Counted from the stretch's first letter, positions 1-11,224 are shown. The stretch is 64,000 nt of DNA from Magnolia sinica (GCF_029962835.1 NC_080577.1:4216001-4280000), one strand, 5' to 3'. The notes: generated from the letters alone by a model not told the origin. Numbers and translations are program-made.

Positions 1-488
1 CTACACTTTAACCTTGGTCATCTGCTCAATGGGACCCAGATGGACGGCTGTGATCTACCAGATGCCCCCCGTGGCCGCGTGTGGAGGTGCCTGCAGAGAG
101 CTACGTATGTGACCGCAAAAGCAGTTCCACTCACAAAAGACGCTTCCAACGAGAATTAAAAACACTGTTTCCGGTCTCTTTTTAACTTTTAAGCCTGCTC
201 TATTCAATCCCCATGTCTTTGCATTTGATACTCGGGTTACTTGTAACACCTGATACGCAGGCCCCTAAAAATGGTACACGTGGCATATACTAACTAGAAT
301 TAAACAGATTAAATTGTTGAACCAACGATCCTAACTTCTGATTGGTGGACAGTAGTTTGTTGGAATAAGACCGGAGTGAATCTGTCACATACATTTCTTT
401 GGGCCCCACACGGCCCAAGGCACAGCAATATCTCTATGCCCGGGGTCAAGGCAATCCGCTTGCTGAACGGTAGTGAATCCCTAGCATT
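1..488. other. Non-coding flank with a fragment of a dispersed repeat
   Basis: No coding signal is seen. Around 243-345 the sequence resembles the left end of the repeat found whole at 12282-13139 (motifs TGATACGCAGG and CACGTGGCATAT). Nothing else is recognised. Confidence 0.4.
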
Positions 489-900
489 AGGGCCTACATG
501 ATTTATATGACTTACATCCACACCGTCCATCCATTTTAAAAGCTCATTTTATGTCATTGACTAAAAAATGAAGCAGATCCAAATTTTAGGTGGACAGAAA
601 CGGTAGTGATTGAATCCACCGTTAAAAACTTCATGGGGGCCACAGGAATGCTTATTTACCATCCAAAATTTTGAAAAGGTCACAAAGACCTGGATGAAGA
701 GACCATACAAATATAAAATTTATCCAAAACATTTGTGGCCCATTAGAAGTTTTTAATGGTCGATTGGCAATGTTTTCTCTCTTATGGTTCACCTGAGAGT
801 TGGGTCTGCTTCAATTTTGGTATCATGACATAAAATGAGTTTTTAAAACGGATGGATGGCGTGGATATAAGAAAAATACATCAAAGTGGACCCCACAGTC
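489..900. repeat. Foldback Mutator-like MITE copy
   Basis: Roughly 412 bp. The left half carries CACACCGTCCATCCATTTT and the right half its inverted complement (GGATGGATGGCGTGGATAT), with GGCCTACATGAT and TCAAAGTGGACCCCAC near the ends. The two halves can pair along their length around a centre near 690. No target duplication was found, so the outer ends may be lost. Confidence 0.7.
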
Positions 901-1830
901 AGGGATCCTACCCACCAAGATGGATCCGGGCATCCAACGACCCGTCTGCGTTATTACTGAATGGTGGTCCATCCCATCCACAGTACTGAAATGTGGTCCA
1001 TCCACAGACCAATGATTTGTCTCAGTTAACCATGATCTGTTCCTCTTTCCCAAGTGAAAAAAAAGGAGTACACTGCGAGTTTAAAAAAAAACGAGTACAC
1101 TTCAGAGCAGTGCTCTGAGAGCACTGCTAAGTTATAGTACCCCTAGTTGCATTGAAACGCCTGGACATTCCAATTCATTGATCTCACTGCTCATCAGGTC
1201 CAACATACATTTTATTGGCTACCATGCAAACATCACATTGATCTAACAGAAGTTAACCATTTGATCAGTGTCCTTAAACATGGATGGTTAAGATTATTTA
1301 CATGAATGGATGGTCTAATCAACAATTTGATCCCTTCATTTCTTAGAGACCACCATGGGCTACAAAATTTTTATTCAGCAATATTAATCATCTCACCCAT
1401 GGTCTCTAGAAAGCGTTTTCGTTGGAAATAATGCCAAATTAAGGATGGAGTGGGATTAGGTAGTAAGGAATTGCATTTGGTCCGTTCCAATTTCATCCAC
1501 AGGTTGGAAACAATGGGAAGGATTGGATTAATCCAAATTTCATATTATCACCATTAGTAGATACTCATGAATTATGGTGGATTTCAAAATCCATTACATT
1601 TGTGGGGCCCACATCAATGCATGTGTATTATTCGCACTGTCCATCTATATACACCCTTTACATTGATATACGAGATGCATATGTATACATGTGACTAACA
1701 CTGGCAGTGAATTTGATCCGTTGATTACAATTCCATGGTTCACTAAGTGCATGTTTCGTTTAATAGTGTTTTTCTCATGGGAAAATTTAGATCCCAACCA
1801 TGTGATTAAATGGTCAAAATACCTTGATAT

Positions 1831-1834
<4 letters not shown>
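901..1834. other. Non-coding, no recognisable feature
   Basis: AT-rich sequence with short A-runs (1058-1093). I see no exon, RNA gene or clear terminal repeat here. Confidence 0.4.

Positions 1835-1912
<78 letters not shown>
1835..1912. repeat. (TA)n microsatellite
   Basis: About 78 bp of uninterrupted TA dinucleotides. It abuts directly the GGGAAAAGGTACTATGC end of the next element. Confidence 0.95.
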
Positions 1913-1914
<2 letters not shown>

Positions 1915-2442
1915 GAAAAGGTACTATGCGCTCAACCTCACAAGTTCGTCCCATGAGGTCGAGCTATGTGGACCCCACCGTGATGCGTTTCGAACATCTA
2001 CCCCATCAGTCAGATGCACCATTCCATTGTGGGCCTAGGTCTCAAAAATCAAGTCAATCCCTGACTTGTGTGGACCACACCACATACAGAAGTGGAGAGG
2101 GGCCATGCACCATTAAAACATTCATAATCAGTTTTTTAGGCCCATTGAGATGTGGTTCGCAAATCCAGCCCATCCATTATGTGTGTCCCACTTTCATGAG
2201 AGTTCAGACCAAGTTTCAGCAGCATTAAAAACTTATGTGAGCCCCACCAAGTGCTTTTATATGTTTTAACGATGTCTTCACAAGATTTTAGATGGTATGG
2301 CCCACCTGAGTTCCGTATACGGCTGATTTTGGGGATATCCCATAATTTAGACGGGACCCATCAAATGCACAGTGTTGATGGTCGACACGCATCACGGTGG
2401 GGCCCACACAGCTCAACCTCAAAAGAGCTTATCGTGAGGTCA

Positions 2443-2444
<2 letters not shown>
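1913..2444. mobile_element. MITE of the GGGAAAAGGT family, right end lost
   Basis: The left end GGGAAAAGGTACTATGC matches the terminal repeat of the complete copy at 53576-54112, and the interior (GTGGACCCCACCGTGATGC, CACGGTGGGGCCCACACAG) matches it in inverted orientation. The expected right end (GCATAGTACCTTTTC) is absent: sequence stops at GTGAGGTCATC and a second TA array begins. The element therefore sits between two TA arrays. Confidence 0.7.

Positions 2445-2524
<80 letters not shown>
2445..2524. repeat. (TA)n microsatellite
   Basis: About 80 bp of TA repeats with one AATATA interruption near the middle. It begins exactly where the preceding element is cut off. Confidence 0.95.
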
Positions 2525-2528
<4 letters not shown>

Positions 2529-2965
2529 CATTGTGCAATAACCATATTAATTTCATCTAATGCAATTACATTCCATTTAAGCAAGTGAACCAAATAAGCC
2601 TTATTCTGACATTAACAACAGTCCAGACTCGCAGTACAAATGAGCAAGGAAGAGTATACATGCTACGAGGAGCATTATAATTTAGAGTGCTTTGAGAGCA
2701 CTAGAGAATATATCTTCTCTTATGATTTATAATGTGACCATTTGCCTCTATTTTTAGAATGATTGTGATGCTCTCTTTTCTTCTCTTTTTTCAAAAAAAA
2801 AATGATTACTATGATTTTAGAAATATACTTATCCACAATGTGACCTCATCACATCCATTGTATGTGAGCTCCCATGTTATGATGCCAAAATCCATCCATA
2901 TCATGTGGTTTCACATGTTAGTCCTACCTTGTTAATTTTTTATTTTTTATTTGGCGTGGATGGGG
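2525..2965. other. Non-coding, no recognisable feature
   Basis: AT-rich sequence with a short A/T run at 2791-2803. No exon, RNA gene or clear repeat boundary is seen. Confidence 0.4.
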
Positions 2966-3340
2966 GGTGGTTCCGGGGTTCTTTTATCTACTCCGTTCAT
3001 TTTACAAGATAATTTTAGAGCTTAAGCCCAAAAATGAAGCATATACAAAGGTCAAGTGGACCACACCATAAGGAACAATGTGAATTGAACTTCTATTGTT
3101 GAAAAATTCTTAAGAGCCACAAAAAGTGTTGGATCAAGCTATTATTTGGGTTTTCCCTTCGTCTATGATTGTAAGATCTTATGAACAAGTTGGATGACAA
3201 ATAAACATCATTATGAATCCTAACAAGGTTTCAACATTGAAAATCATCATTTCCACTATTTATGTGGTGTGATCCACTTGAGCTTCGTATATGCTTCAAT
3301 TTTGAGCGCAGCCCTTCAAATGAGCTGATTAAAATAAATA
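2966..3340. repeat. Foldback MITE copy, degraded ends
   Basis: Holds the family order: CTCCGTTCATTTTACAAG, AAAAATGAAGCATATACAAA, AAGTGGACCACACCAT, then the inverted half with GTGGTGTGATCCACTTGAG and ATATGCTTCAATTTTGAG. The GGGCCCCAC ends are eroded. Confidence 0.6.
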
Positions 3341-3480
3341 AATAAAGGATAAACCACATACACAATCCCATTTCAATAATAGGAAGTAGATGCTTCAATT
3401 TTGGGCGCAACCCTTCAAATGATTTTACTGTTAACTAACACTGTACACAATCCGATTTCAATAATAGGAAGTAGATGCTC
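3290..3480. repeat. Local direct duplications
   Basis: ATGCTTCAATTTTGNGCGCA followed by CCCTTCAAATGA occurs twice (about 3289 and 3390). AATNCCATTTCAATAATAGG-like sequence plus AAGTAGATGC also occurs twice (about 3366 and 3450). This is a small segmental duplication at the right edge of the preceding repeat. Confidence 0.6.
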
Positions 3481-3605
3481 ACCATAGAAACGTTGGATTG
3501 TTATGTGAGGTCCACAGTGTCATGTGTATGCCATACGGCCCATTAAGCAGGTGAGCCCTACTAAGATGGAGTTTGAATCCAGGTTAAAAGTTGTTTGGTT
3601 GACTA

Positions 3606-3925
3606 GGTGAGTGACACTGTTAATATCATCACGAGTCAAATCGAGTTAATTGAGTTTTAAGGTAGATTCCTAGGTCATCAAGCCGGGCGCATTGGATATT
3701 ACCCCAACCAGGACCTTACTAGAGAAGGGCTAGAGAAGGAAAGACAGTCCGGTCAGGGGTTTTGTGGGGCTCACATCAATGCTCATGTTTTATAGTCAAA
3801 CCGAGTAAATTGAGTTTTCAGGTAGATTCCTTATGTTGCCCAGCTGGGCACATGGGATACTACCCTCACGAGGACCTTGTTAGAGAAGGACAGTCCTGTG
3901 TTTTGTAAGGGATTACATCAATGCT
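3606..3925. repeat. Imperfect tandem duplication, about 165 bp unit
   Basis: Two neighbouring copies share the order: GAGTTNATTGAGTTTT, AGGTAGATTCCT, a CNGGGCNCATNGGATA stretch, AGGACCTTNTTAGAGAAGG, then ACATCAATGCTNATGTTTTA. The copies differ at many positions, so the duplication is old. Confidence 0.6.
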
Positions 3926-4310
3926 TATGTTTTATCACACCTTTCATCTATTTTGATAAATAATTTTAGAGCATGAGCCAAAATTGAAGGTGGGTAGAAA
4001 ACTATGTAGATTATACCACAAAAGGTAAGCGGGGAATAGAGTCTTATTATTTAGAACTTTCTAAGGCTCACTATGATTTTTAACCTACCTATAAGGTCAC
4101 ATAAAACTGCATGAAGGGAAAATAAAAATATCAGCTTGATCTAAAACTTCCACTAACCTCAAGAAATTTTCATTAATAAGCTTTCAAGCCCTACTGCTTC
4201 TCATGGTGGAGTTAACTTGAGCCTTCGATTTGCCTCCTTTTGATCTGTCAAAATAGATGGATGCCGTCTATAAAACATATACATTATGGTGGGCCCCATA
4301 GCTCCTGACA
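3905..4310. repeat. Foldback MITE copy
   Basis: Left half degraded (TTTTAGAGCATGAGCCAAAA, about 3965). The right half is well kept: GATGGATGCCGTCTATAAAA and ATTATGGTGGGCCCCAT, ending near 4300. Confidence 0.55.
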
Positions 4311-4385
4311 GGAAGGTCCCTCTATAGTTAGGCCCGGGTGGGAAAGCTGCAGATTGCGTCCTGCCCGCCTGTACAAAAATGTCCC

Positions 4386-4776
4386 TCTGTGGGGCCCACA
4401 GTGTTTTATGGGATTTATCCATGTTGTCCATCCATTTTTCCAGATCATTTCAGGATATGAACCCAGAAATGAGCCAGATCCAAGGCTCAGTGGACCACAA
4501 CATAGGAAACAGTGGTGATAATGACACCACACCCACTGTTGATACCTTCTTAGGGCCCACCGTGATAGTTAATTCACATTCAACCTGTTAATAAGGTCAC
4601 GTAGACCTGAATGAAGGAAAAACACAAATATCAACTTCATCCAAAACTTCTGTGACCCTCAAAAAGTTTTCAAAGGTAGGTGTTTAATCCCCAACTGCGT
4701 GGTCCACTTTAGTCTTGGATCTGCCTCACCTTTTGGTTCATACTCTAAAAATGATCTGAAAAAATGGATGTATTGT
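4386..4776. repeat. Foldback MITE copy
   Basis: Starts CTGTGGGGCCCACAGTG and contains TTGTCCATCCATTTTTCCAG, CAGTGGACCACAACATAGG and the inverted half TGGTCCACTTTAGTCTTGG, ending near AATGGATGTATTGTC. A terminal extension resembling GGACGG-ATT follows at about 4794. Confidence 0.65.
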
Positions 4777-6022
4777 CCCCCCAGTCCCCTGCCCGGACGG
4801 ATTATTGTCCGCCTACTCCGCTGGAAATCTGGACTAGTTGAGTTGATTCGGCTGAGTTTCGAGTTGACTCACCGAATCTAGTACCGGTACCAAAACTCAG
4901 GTGGGCCACACCAAATGAATGTAAACTCAGGTGGGCCACACCACGTGAATGTACAGGTTTTAAGTGTGATTATACACCGATCCATGTGGTAGTTCCTCTT
5001 TTGTAGATATCATGCAAGCATTTTCTTCGTACAGGAAGCAGGTGTGGCCCACAACCCTAACATAAAACCTGCCCGACAATTCTACCCACACGATTCTGGC
5101 CATTGAATCAGGACAGATGGTTCAATCTTTTTAAGACGTACATTTGTAGTACCCAAAAGTCCAACTGGATGGGCTTGGGCTGTGAACCATCCACAGCTGT
5201 ATCTGCCCAATGAACGGACTGGATCTTGGGGCCACAGATTGCATCTGTCCGAGTATAAAAGGTATTTAACATTGGATTCCTTTCAGAAGTCACATGTCCG
5301 ATTATTTTACCAGAAAACGTGCTACAAGCGACAACAACACTGCTACATCTTCCAACTCCCTCCTGTACCAACGCTCGCTAAAATGCGCATGTGGGTTCCA
5401 GCTCTTAAACAGCGCCCCCTTTTGCCGCCACCTTTTTGACGACCTGTAATCCTACCTCCGTGACTTAAGGCAGACGTGGCCCATTGCCGAATGACAGAAA
5501 GACTGAAATACCCTCGCAGTACGGTCTTAATGGAAGCTTTTACAGCAAGCGCGGGTTTGGTCCTTTTCACACTCAAGGCGTAATCTAGAGAGGGCCCCAC
5601 AACAAACGAAAATTCAGTCACATATTTGATTTTTTTTAAAATTGCAAATTAAGGAAATTAAAATCCCGAAATTTTATTTTTGGCACCAGATAACACTTCT
5701 AAAAGACTAATCTACCCCTGGAATGCAGCTTAAACTGATGCATTTGCGACCAATGCTCAGGATATTTTCGTCCTTTCACATGTATGTGCCAGTTATGCAG
5801 CAAAACACTCAAGGCGCAACTTAGAGAAACACGGGAAGTAGAAAAGTAAAAACAGAAAAACAATTTTCACATTCAAGCAATTCAATTAAAGAAAAAACGC
5901 GATTTCAAAATTTCAAAAAAAAAAAAACCCTAGAAAACTAAAATTACAACACTTAAAATATTTTTTTACAATTTTCCGATCTTACCCCTCGCCACTCATC
6001 TAATTCCAAATCCCACATTTCC
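4777..6022. other. Non-coding 3' flank of the NHL gene
   Basis: No exon is recognised. A short direct duplication, CTCAGGTGGGCCACACCA, occurs at about 4896 and 4927. A/T-rich sequence at 5625-5990 lies downstream of the NHL stop on its strand and may hold its polyadenylation region (AATAAA on the minus strand at 5673-5678), but this is weak. Confidence 0.35.
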
Positions 6023-6604
6023 TCAGCAATGAAACCCTAACACAGAACCGTCGGTGGTGGAGACGGCGACTCGGCACCGGGCGCTTGCCTCCACGTGATG
6101 CGTGAAGAAATGCAAAATCCTAACCCTACCCTCCATCCTCAATTTCGACTGGATCTCCATGCTCGGCCCGAGGCGGAGCCCATCGACGCCGCCAGCAGCC
6201 ACTGCCGCAGCCGCAGGCGTCACGGCGAACGGGAACGACTCGACGGAGAATGTGGCGGACATGTACTGGGTGTGACCGCCTTGGATCTTTCCGGCGGGGA
6301 TGAACATGAAGCCGACCTGGTTTCCGGCGTAGATGAGCTGGAGGGAGCTGTCGTAGTGGGTGAAGACGGAGCGGTTAGGGTTTCGAACAGAGACGTACTG
6401 GGAGAAGGTGAAGTTGACGGTGCCGTTAGTAACGGAGAAGGACGGGAGTTGGACGGCGTTAACGGCGATCCGTGGTTCTTTGGGGTTGAAGAGGGTGAAG
6501 AAGATGATGAGGATGACGATGGCAACGAAGACCAGGAAGATAGTCGCTACGATGCACGACGCAAGGTTCGTCCGCCCCGTTTGGGGCTTGTTATTATTCG
6601 TCAT
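6023..6604 (-). CDS. NDR1/HIN1-like LEA_2 membrane protein
   Basis: One-exon gene of 193 residues. A short polar N-terminus is followed by a single membrane segment at about residues 15-38 (SCIVATIFLVFVAIVILIIF), then a LEA_2-type beta domain from about residue 45 to the end, with the family's NPNRSVFTHYDSS stretch (residues 75-87) and the typical C-terminal DGSVLGFHC. This is the layout of plant NHL proteins: single-pass proteins of the plasma membrane or endomembranes, many tied to defence or stress and some to plasmodesmata. The frame stays open upstream to an ATG at 6931, but that part lacks family sequence. A TATA-like box at 6711-6718 would place transcription start about 80 nt before the ATG at 6604, so I use the internal start. 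The exact orthologue is not identified. An alanine-rich loop (residues 130-138) interrupts the domain. Confidence 0.88.
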   Translation of the reverse strand: MTNNNKPQTGRTNLASCIVATIFLVFVAIVILIIFFTLFNPKEPRIAVNAVQLPSFSVTNGTVNFTFSQYVSVRNPNRSVFTHYDSSLQLIYAGNQVGFMFIPAGKIQGGHTQYMSATFSVESFPFAVTPAAAAVAAGGVDGLRLGPSMEIQSKLRMEGRVRILHFFTHHVEASARCRVAVSTTDGSVLGFHC

Positions 6605-6710
6605 AATCGGATTTTCGGAATTCGGAAATTGGAAATCGGAATGGGATTCTTTTTCCTCGTCTGGGAAAGGAATGTTGAAATTAGTAGTGGGTTTTGGGAT
6701 TCTTCGGTAG

Positions 6711-6718
6711 TTTATAGA
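6711..6718 (-). promoter_or_regulatory. Possible TATA box of the NHL gene
   Basis: TCTATAAA on the minus strand, about 107 bp before the ATG at 6604. This spacing suits a plant core promoter with a short leader. It is judged only by motif and position. Confidence 0.35.
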
Positions 6719-6934
6719 GATGTTGAGGAGCTTTCGGCGCGAGCGTCTGATGTTGGCGCGTGGGGCCCAACGTGGCTGCAGATTAGTGTGATTCGGACCG
6801 TGTGTCTGATGGACCGTGCCGCAGGTGGGCCATGATCTGAAAAGCAGAGCTACCATCAGTGGTCTTTGAGTAGACGGTAAGGGACCGGAATTGTCTGCTA
6901 CTCTTCTTTTGCTCAGCTGCATAAAACACACCAG

Positions 6935-7308
6935 CCTGTGGGGCCCTTTATGTTATAAAATGTAAATCCACACCGTCCATCAGGTGGGGTCACTTAGTTG
7001 AATCATACATACAAAAGATAAGCCTTTCAAAAATTTTGGATGGTCTACATCAACCGAAACATTGAAAATTTGTCACCAAAACCTCTTCACCAACCGTGGC
7101 CCACCTGAGTTTTTTTTTAACAGGATGAGTTTTGTATTTTCACTTCATCATGGTGACCTCACACACAAATCTATGGTTGGCGTCCTATCCACGTTAAACC
7201 CCTTGATGTGGCCCACCTAAGTTACGGATCTAGCTAAGTTTTATCTGAACGTGGATAGAACCTGATGGACGGAGTGGATTTTACATGTGAATCTGGTGGG
7301 CCACAGAC
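6935..7308. repeat. Foldback repeat, TCCATCAGGTGGG subtype
   Basis: Left end CTGTGGGGCCCTTTATG with CACACCGTCCATCAGGTGGG. The right end is its inverted counterpart (CTGATGGACGGAGTGGATTT, CTGGTGGGCCACAG). It is related in layout to the main foldback family but has a distinct inner end. It lies just upstream of the NHL promoter. Confidence 0.6.
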
Positions 7309-8006
7309 CCTGGGTAAGAATGGATGTGCTTACTATCCTCATGAGGTCTTTGGACCAGGGGACTTGAGTGGCAGGACCAGCCGGATGATTTATGAACCAT
7401 CGAGATGAACGGCTCAGAATGAGGCTTTCACAAGGCACGTGGGTCGTGGAGTCACGTGCCTTATGGGGACAAATTGATTGTAGCCGTAGGTCAGCACTCG
7501 GCAATGATGATAGGTTCGTTCGCCTCTGTAGCGACCAGGATCATACGTGTGCAGCCACCAACTGGGGCCCACATGAGGAGATGATCTGATGATATGAACC
7601 GTCCATATCCTTGTTACTATCATAAACAAGCTATCTTTTCCATAATCACACTTCAGTGGTGATCCTTACCTCTGATTATCAGTGTTGATTGTGAACCATT
7701 GAAAATTTCCATTTCAACTACCTACATTTCATCCGTATGTAAATTTCATTTCAACTACCTACATTTCATCCGTATGTAACTAATATTTGTACCATCTGAT
7801 AGTTTAATAGGAACCAAACACGTCCCAGGCAATATGATCGCCCGCATAACATAGAATCCGCAAATAGTTGGCCACTGTCCTTGGTGCATGGCCTGAGAAC
7901 CACGCTGAACTGAACAATCCTGAGTGCCTGCGTATTAAGGGTCTACACTACCAGAGTATTATAGCTCCCTATGATTGATTGAACACTGATCGTTTCCAGT
8001 AGAAAA
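7309..8006. other. Non-coding
   Basis: No gene seen. A 36-37 bp direct duplication lies at about 7703-7779 (TTTCAACTACCTACATTTCA followed by TCCGTATGTAA, twice). Confidence 0.4.
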
Positions 8007-9824
8007 ATGCACGCGTGCAGGAACCAGGTCACGTGTAAAAGCGTACTCACCTAAATTTTGGTACATTATAAAAAAACTAAATTAAATATTTAAAGATTTT
8101 ATTTTAAAATAAAAAATAAAAATAAGTCAATAGTTGAGTTGGTAGTGAAATTCTTAATTGATAGAGAGGTTTAGGGATCGATTCATTAAAAAATTCAAAT
8201 TCAAGATAAGGGAGGATGTGCTCATCCTATCTTATGAGAATTTTCTTTAAAAAGGGATACGGAAGGTTTCTCCATTAAATAACATAGAGAGAGAGATATT
8301 TTTAACTTTTTATTATGTTGTTAATTTCTTCTTGATCTATACAATGGATGGCGTGGATCATCCACACCATCATTGTATAGGTGTGTATAGGCAATTTTAA
8401 TAAAGTGATGTTTTTATGATTTTGGTCTAATTAGTAATATTTTAGGAATAAGTTAAATGGATGGAATCTAATTGTATTAAGATAGATCTGTACGGATCAT
8501 ATGATCCTTAAGGCCAAAATATACAAGGGCCATAATTTTTAGATCAATCTAACAATCAGATAGGCCACATTAGTCAGATCTAAAAGTTTTAATAAAGGAA
8601 TCTTAGATTTTTACACAAGTGTTGGTATCACTTGGCGTAGAAGGTCGAGATGGGCCATCGGTATATGTGTGGTTAGATCCACACCATCCATCTAATATGT
8701 AGAGGCAAAACATGATAATACCTCAAGAATCTGAATCCGATGGACTACCCTGTTCAAGTAATTATCATTCAATTTTATAATCTTAAAAAGGAGAAAAAAT
8801 TAGAATAGAAATTTTATTTATTTGATTATTTTGGATCTGACCAGGAGAAATATAGAGGTGGGCCCCACCATGTAATAAAAATATATGAATAATAATGTTG
8901 TTGATATAACTGATAGGATTTCTGAATTCAAACCAACGTAATTACCCTGTGGATTCTACACTACCAGACTCAGGTGAGTAACCCAACTTGTCTCATAATT
9001 CATTAAAATTAAAATAAATCATTGTGATTGTTTGATTGATTTACTGGTTTAAATATTTTGATATGATAATTGTACGATAAATTTATATGTGAATATTTAT
9101 GCCAAATATGAAAAATATGCATTTACATATCATCCCTCATTCATTACATTGCATAATGCATGGTCGATCCTAGGGGCCCTCCCTAGAAGAAATGTCGATC
9201 CTGGTAGAGCGTTACCAGATGCGGGCTATGCCCAAGCCTACCGGAAGGTGGAAGCCTACCCAACGGGTGGATGCGGGTTGACGACCTCCAACCCAAGCAG
9301 ATGGACGATCATCCCATCTGATGCATTCATATATCATTTTACATTCATATTAGCAGATGATGTGGCGCAAGAACCGGAAGGATCTACTGTACCTGAACAC
9401 GACCTGTTTGAAACATGGCCATACCTATCAAAGGATGAAGTGGCGGCATTAGAAAATTTTTAATTATATGTTTTATTTTGTTAACACAGTTTAATTAACG
9501 AATAATGCATACTGACATTTATTTTGGGACTTTGAGCAATTATTTAGATTTATTTCTTTGCAATAATGTTAGCATGGAATAAATATCATTATATTATAAT
9601 GGTATAATAAATGAATGATTTTAAAGTTTATTTTATTTTAAGAGTCATCAAGATTTACATATGTTTAGTTGATTAGTGCTAAGTATTATGCATGTGTGAT
9701 TGAGATTATGATGGACCTTATATTAAATATAATTAGCATCTCTGATTAAACTGATTAATGAATTAAATTAGTACACTATGCACGCGTGCAGGAACCAGGT
9801 CACATGTAAAAGCGTACTCACCTA
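8007..9824. repeat. 1.7 kb insert between 46 bp direct repeats
   Basis: The sequence beginning TGCACGCGTGCAGGAACCAG and ending GCGTACTCACCTA occurs at 8007-8052 and again at 9779-9824 with one difference. Between them lie about 1.7 kb of AT-rich DNA unlike the flanks. It holds an open frame at 9089-9463 (124 residues, no family recognised) and no clear terminal inverted repeats. A 46 bp duplication is too long for a usual transposon target duplication. It could be a repair-linked insertion or a degraded element. Confidence 0.55.
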
Positions 9825-10666
9825 CGTGGAAAAAAGGAAGGCATGTGGAAGATTTGAGCCACTTATCAAGCAATTCCCACGACGTAGATAATCTCATCAG
9901 CCAGTAGGCCATACTTGGAAATTGGATTTGGACCATTGGTCAATTTATCTCTTTTATTCTCAGTTGTCCACGAGTGCGCGCATAATAGGCATCGTATCTA
10001 CCTGATTTGTTATAGATAAAGGACATTAAACAATAGGAATTTCATGACGAACATTCCCATCTCACACGCGTGACGCTTTTCACGTGTGAATCTAGTAAAC
10101 TTCTAAAGTGAACTTGACCAAGTAACAGATCATTCATATCTTTAAGAAAATAAAGACTTTAAAAAAAAAAAAAGGTATTAATTCGAGATAGTCATTCTCT
10201 TTGCATTTTCTTTCAATGCCACACGGTTTACAACCAACTCACGCACGTGCACAATTGTGCCAGCATGGCACGTAAGACATCCAATTCATCCGCTAGAAGT
10301 GCGCCACTATATTAGATTCCCTATCCCAAGAATCAGGTTGCCCCACTTTGCAGGTGGGGCACAGTTTACAGAGAAAATGCACGGCTGAGAATACTTTGCC
10401 AACGTTTCCTAACCCTTTCACCTGTTTCTAACATAGTAGCCTACCTGCTGCGTCGACCAATTTGATCAATGGGCCAGAACATCAGCATGGCCAGGCCCAC
10501 CTGACGGACGGCTTGGATCATCCAGTGGTCTGCCATGGCACATGTGGTGTCACATAGTATGTGCCTACGGGCTTATGGAAGCTATTATTTAAATATCCGA
10601 ATCAGTGGCTAAGAAGCAAGAAAAGCAAAGAATCCTTCCAACATAAGAAACGATCCAAAACTCTTT
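9825..10666. other. Non-coding
   Basis: No exon, RNA gene or complete transposon recognised. Contains an A-run at 10161-10173. Confidence 0.35.
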
Positions 10667-10681
10667 AAACTAGGGTGGGTG

Positions 10682-10806
10682 TGGCTCGTTTCAACACTTG
10701 AGGTCTTGGCATCGATCCCTAGCGGGGGTGGCTAACATGGAGTGTGTGTGTGTGTGTGTGTGTGTACCGACATGGGTGTGGACTAACAAGCTAACCCAAA
10801 AAAAAA
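10682..10806 (+). mobile_element. tRNA-type SINE with 15 bp target duplication
   Basis: About 125 bp, flanked by a perfect 15 bp direct repeat AAACTAGGGTGGGTG (10667-10681 and 10807-10821). It contains a box-B-like GGCATCGATCCC (about 10708), a (GT)n tract and a 3' A-run. Length, poly(A) tail and long target duplication fit a pol III SINE. It shares GTTTCAACAC and the GT-rich tail with the SINE at 25883-26414, so both are probably one family. Flanks are identical, so the insertion looks young. Confidence 0.8.
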
Positions 10807-10821
10807 AAACTAGGGTGGGTG

Positions 10822-11224
10822 GGACACGTGAAACACGCGTGGAGAGAGGTCGTACTCCGGCTGCTTATTACGCTGATGCGCAGGCATGCTACACGTGGAA
10901 TATATATCTCAGATTAAACCGACTAAACTGCGGAACCCACTCTGAAATTCTGAAAAATCCTATTGTTTGGAAAATCCTAACCTTAGATTCATGAGCACTG
11001 ATTTTCTGAAATGAGACCATTGGATTTCTTTCTTCTTCTTCTTTTGACCGTCAAATGAATGTCGAGCATTATGCTAATTAAATAACCAATAAACATAGGT
11101 TTTTACTCATGATACATTTAAAGCTGGTACCTATGGTTTGGACCGTTTATTTTGGATCAATCGCAGGTCACGTGTGCAATTTCAATAATTTCTAACCACC
11201 AGTGTATCGCACGAGGCTTTTTTG
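10822..11224. repeat. Partial copy of the 12282-13139 repeat
   Basis: Motifs CGTACTCCGGCTGC, GATGCGCAGGCATG, CACGTGGAATAT and AAACCGACTAAACTGCGGAA match the left half of the element at 12282-13139. The right end is not found. Confidence 0.5.

Noticed and set aside
1691-2228. Open frames of 115 and 134 residues full of IYIYIY
   Set aside because: They are translations of a (TA)n microsatellite plus repeat DNA, with no domain.
1913-2444. Micron-type MITE that targets TA arrays
   Set aside because: The intact relative at 53576-54112 has a 9 bp TTTAAATAA duplication and is not directly bordered by TA repeats.
6095-6835. 246-residue + strand frame opposite the NHL gene
   Set aside because: It is the antisense shadow of a GC-rich exon; the minus frame has a clear LEA_2 domain and membrane segment.
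8053-9778. Solo LTR of a retrotransposon
   Set aside because: No TG...CA ends with a 5 bp duplication could be found; the bounding repeats are 46 bp.
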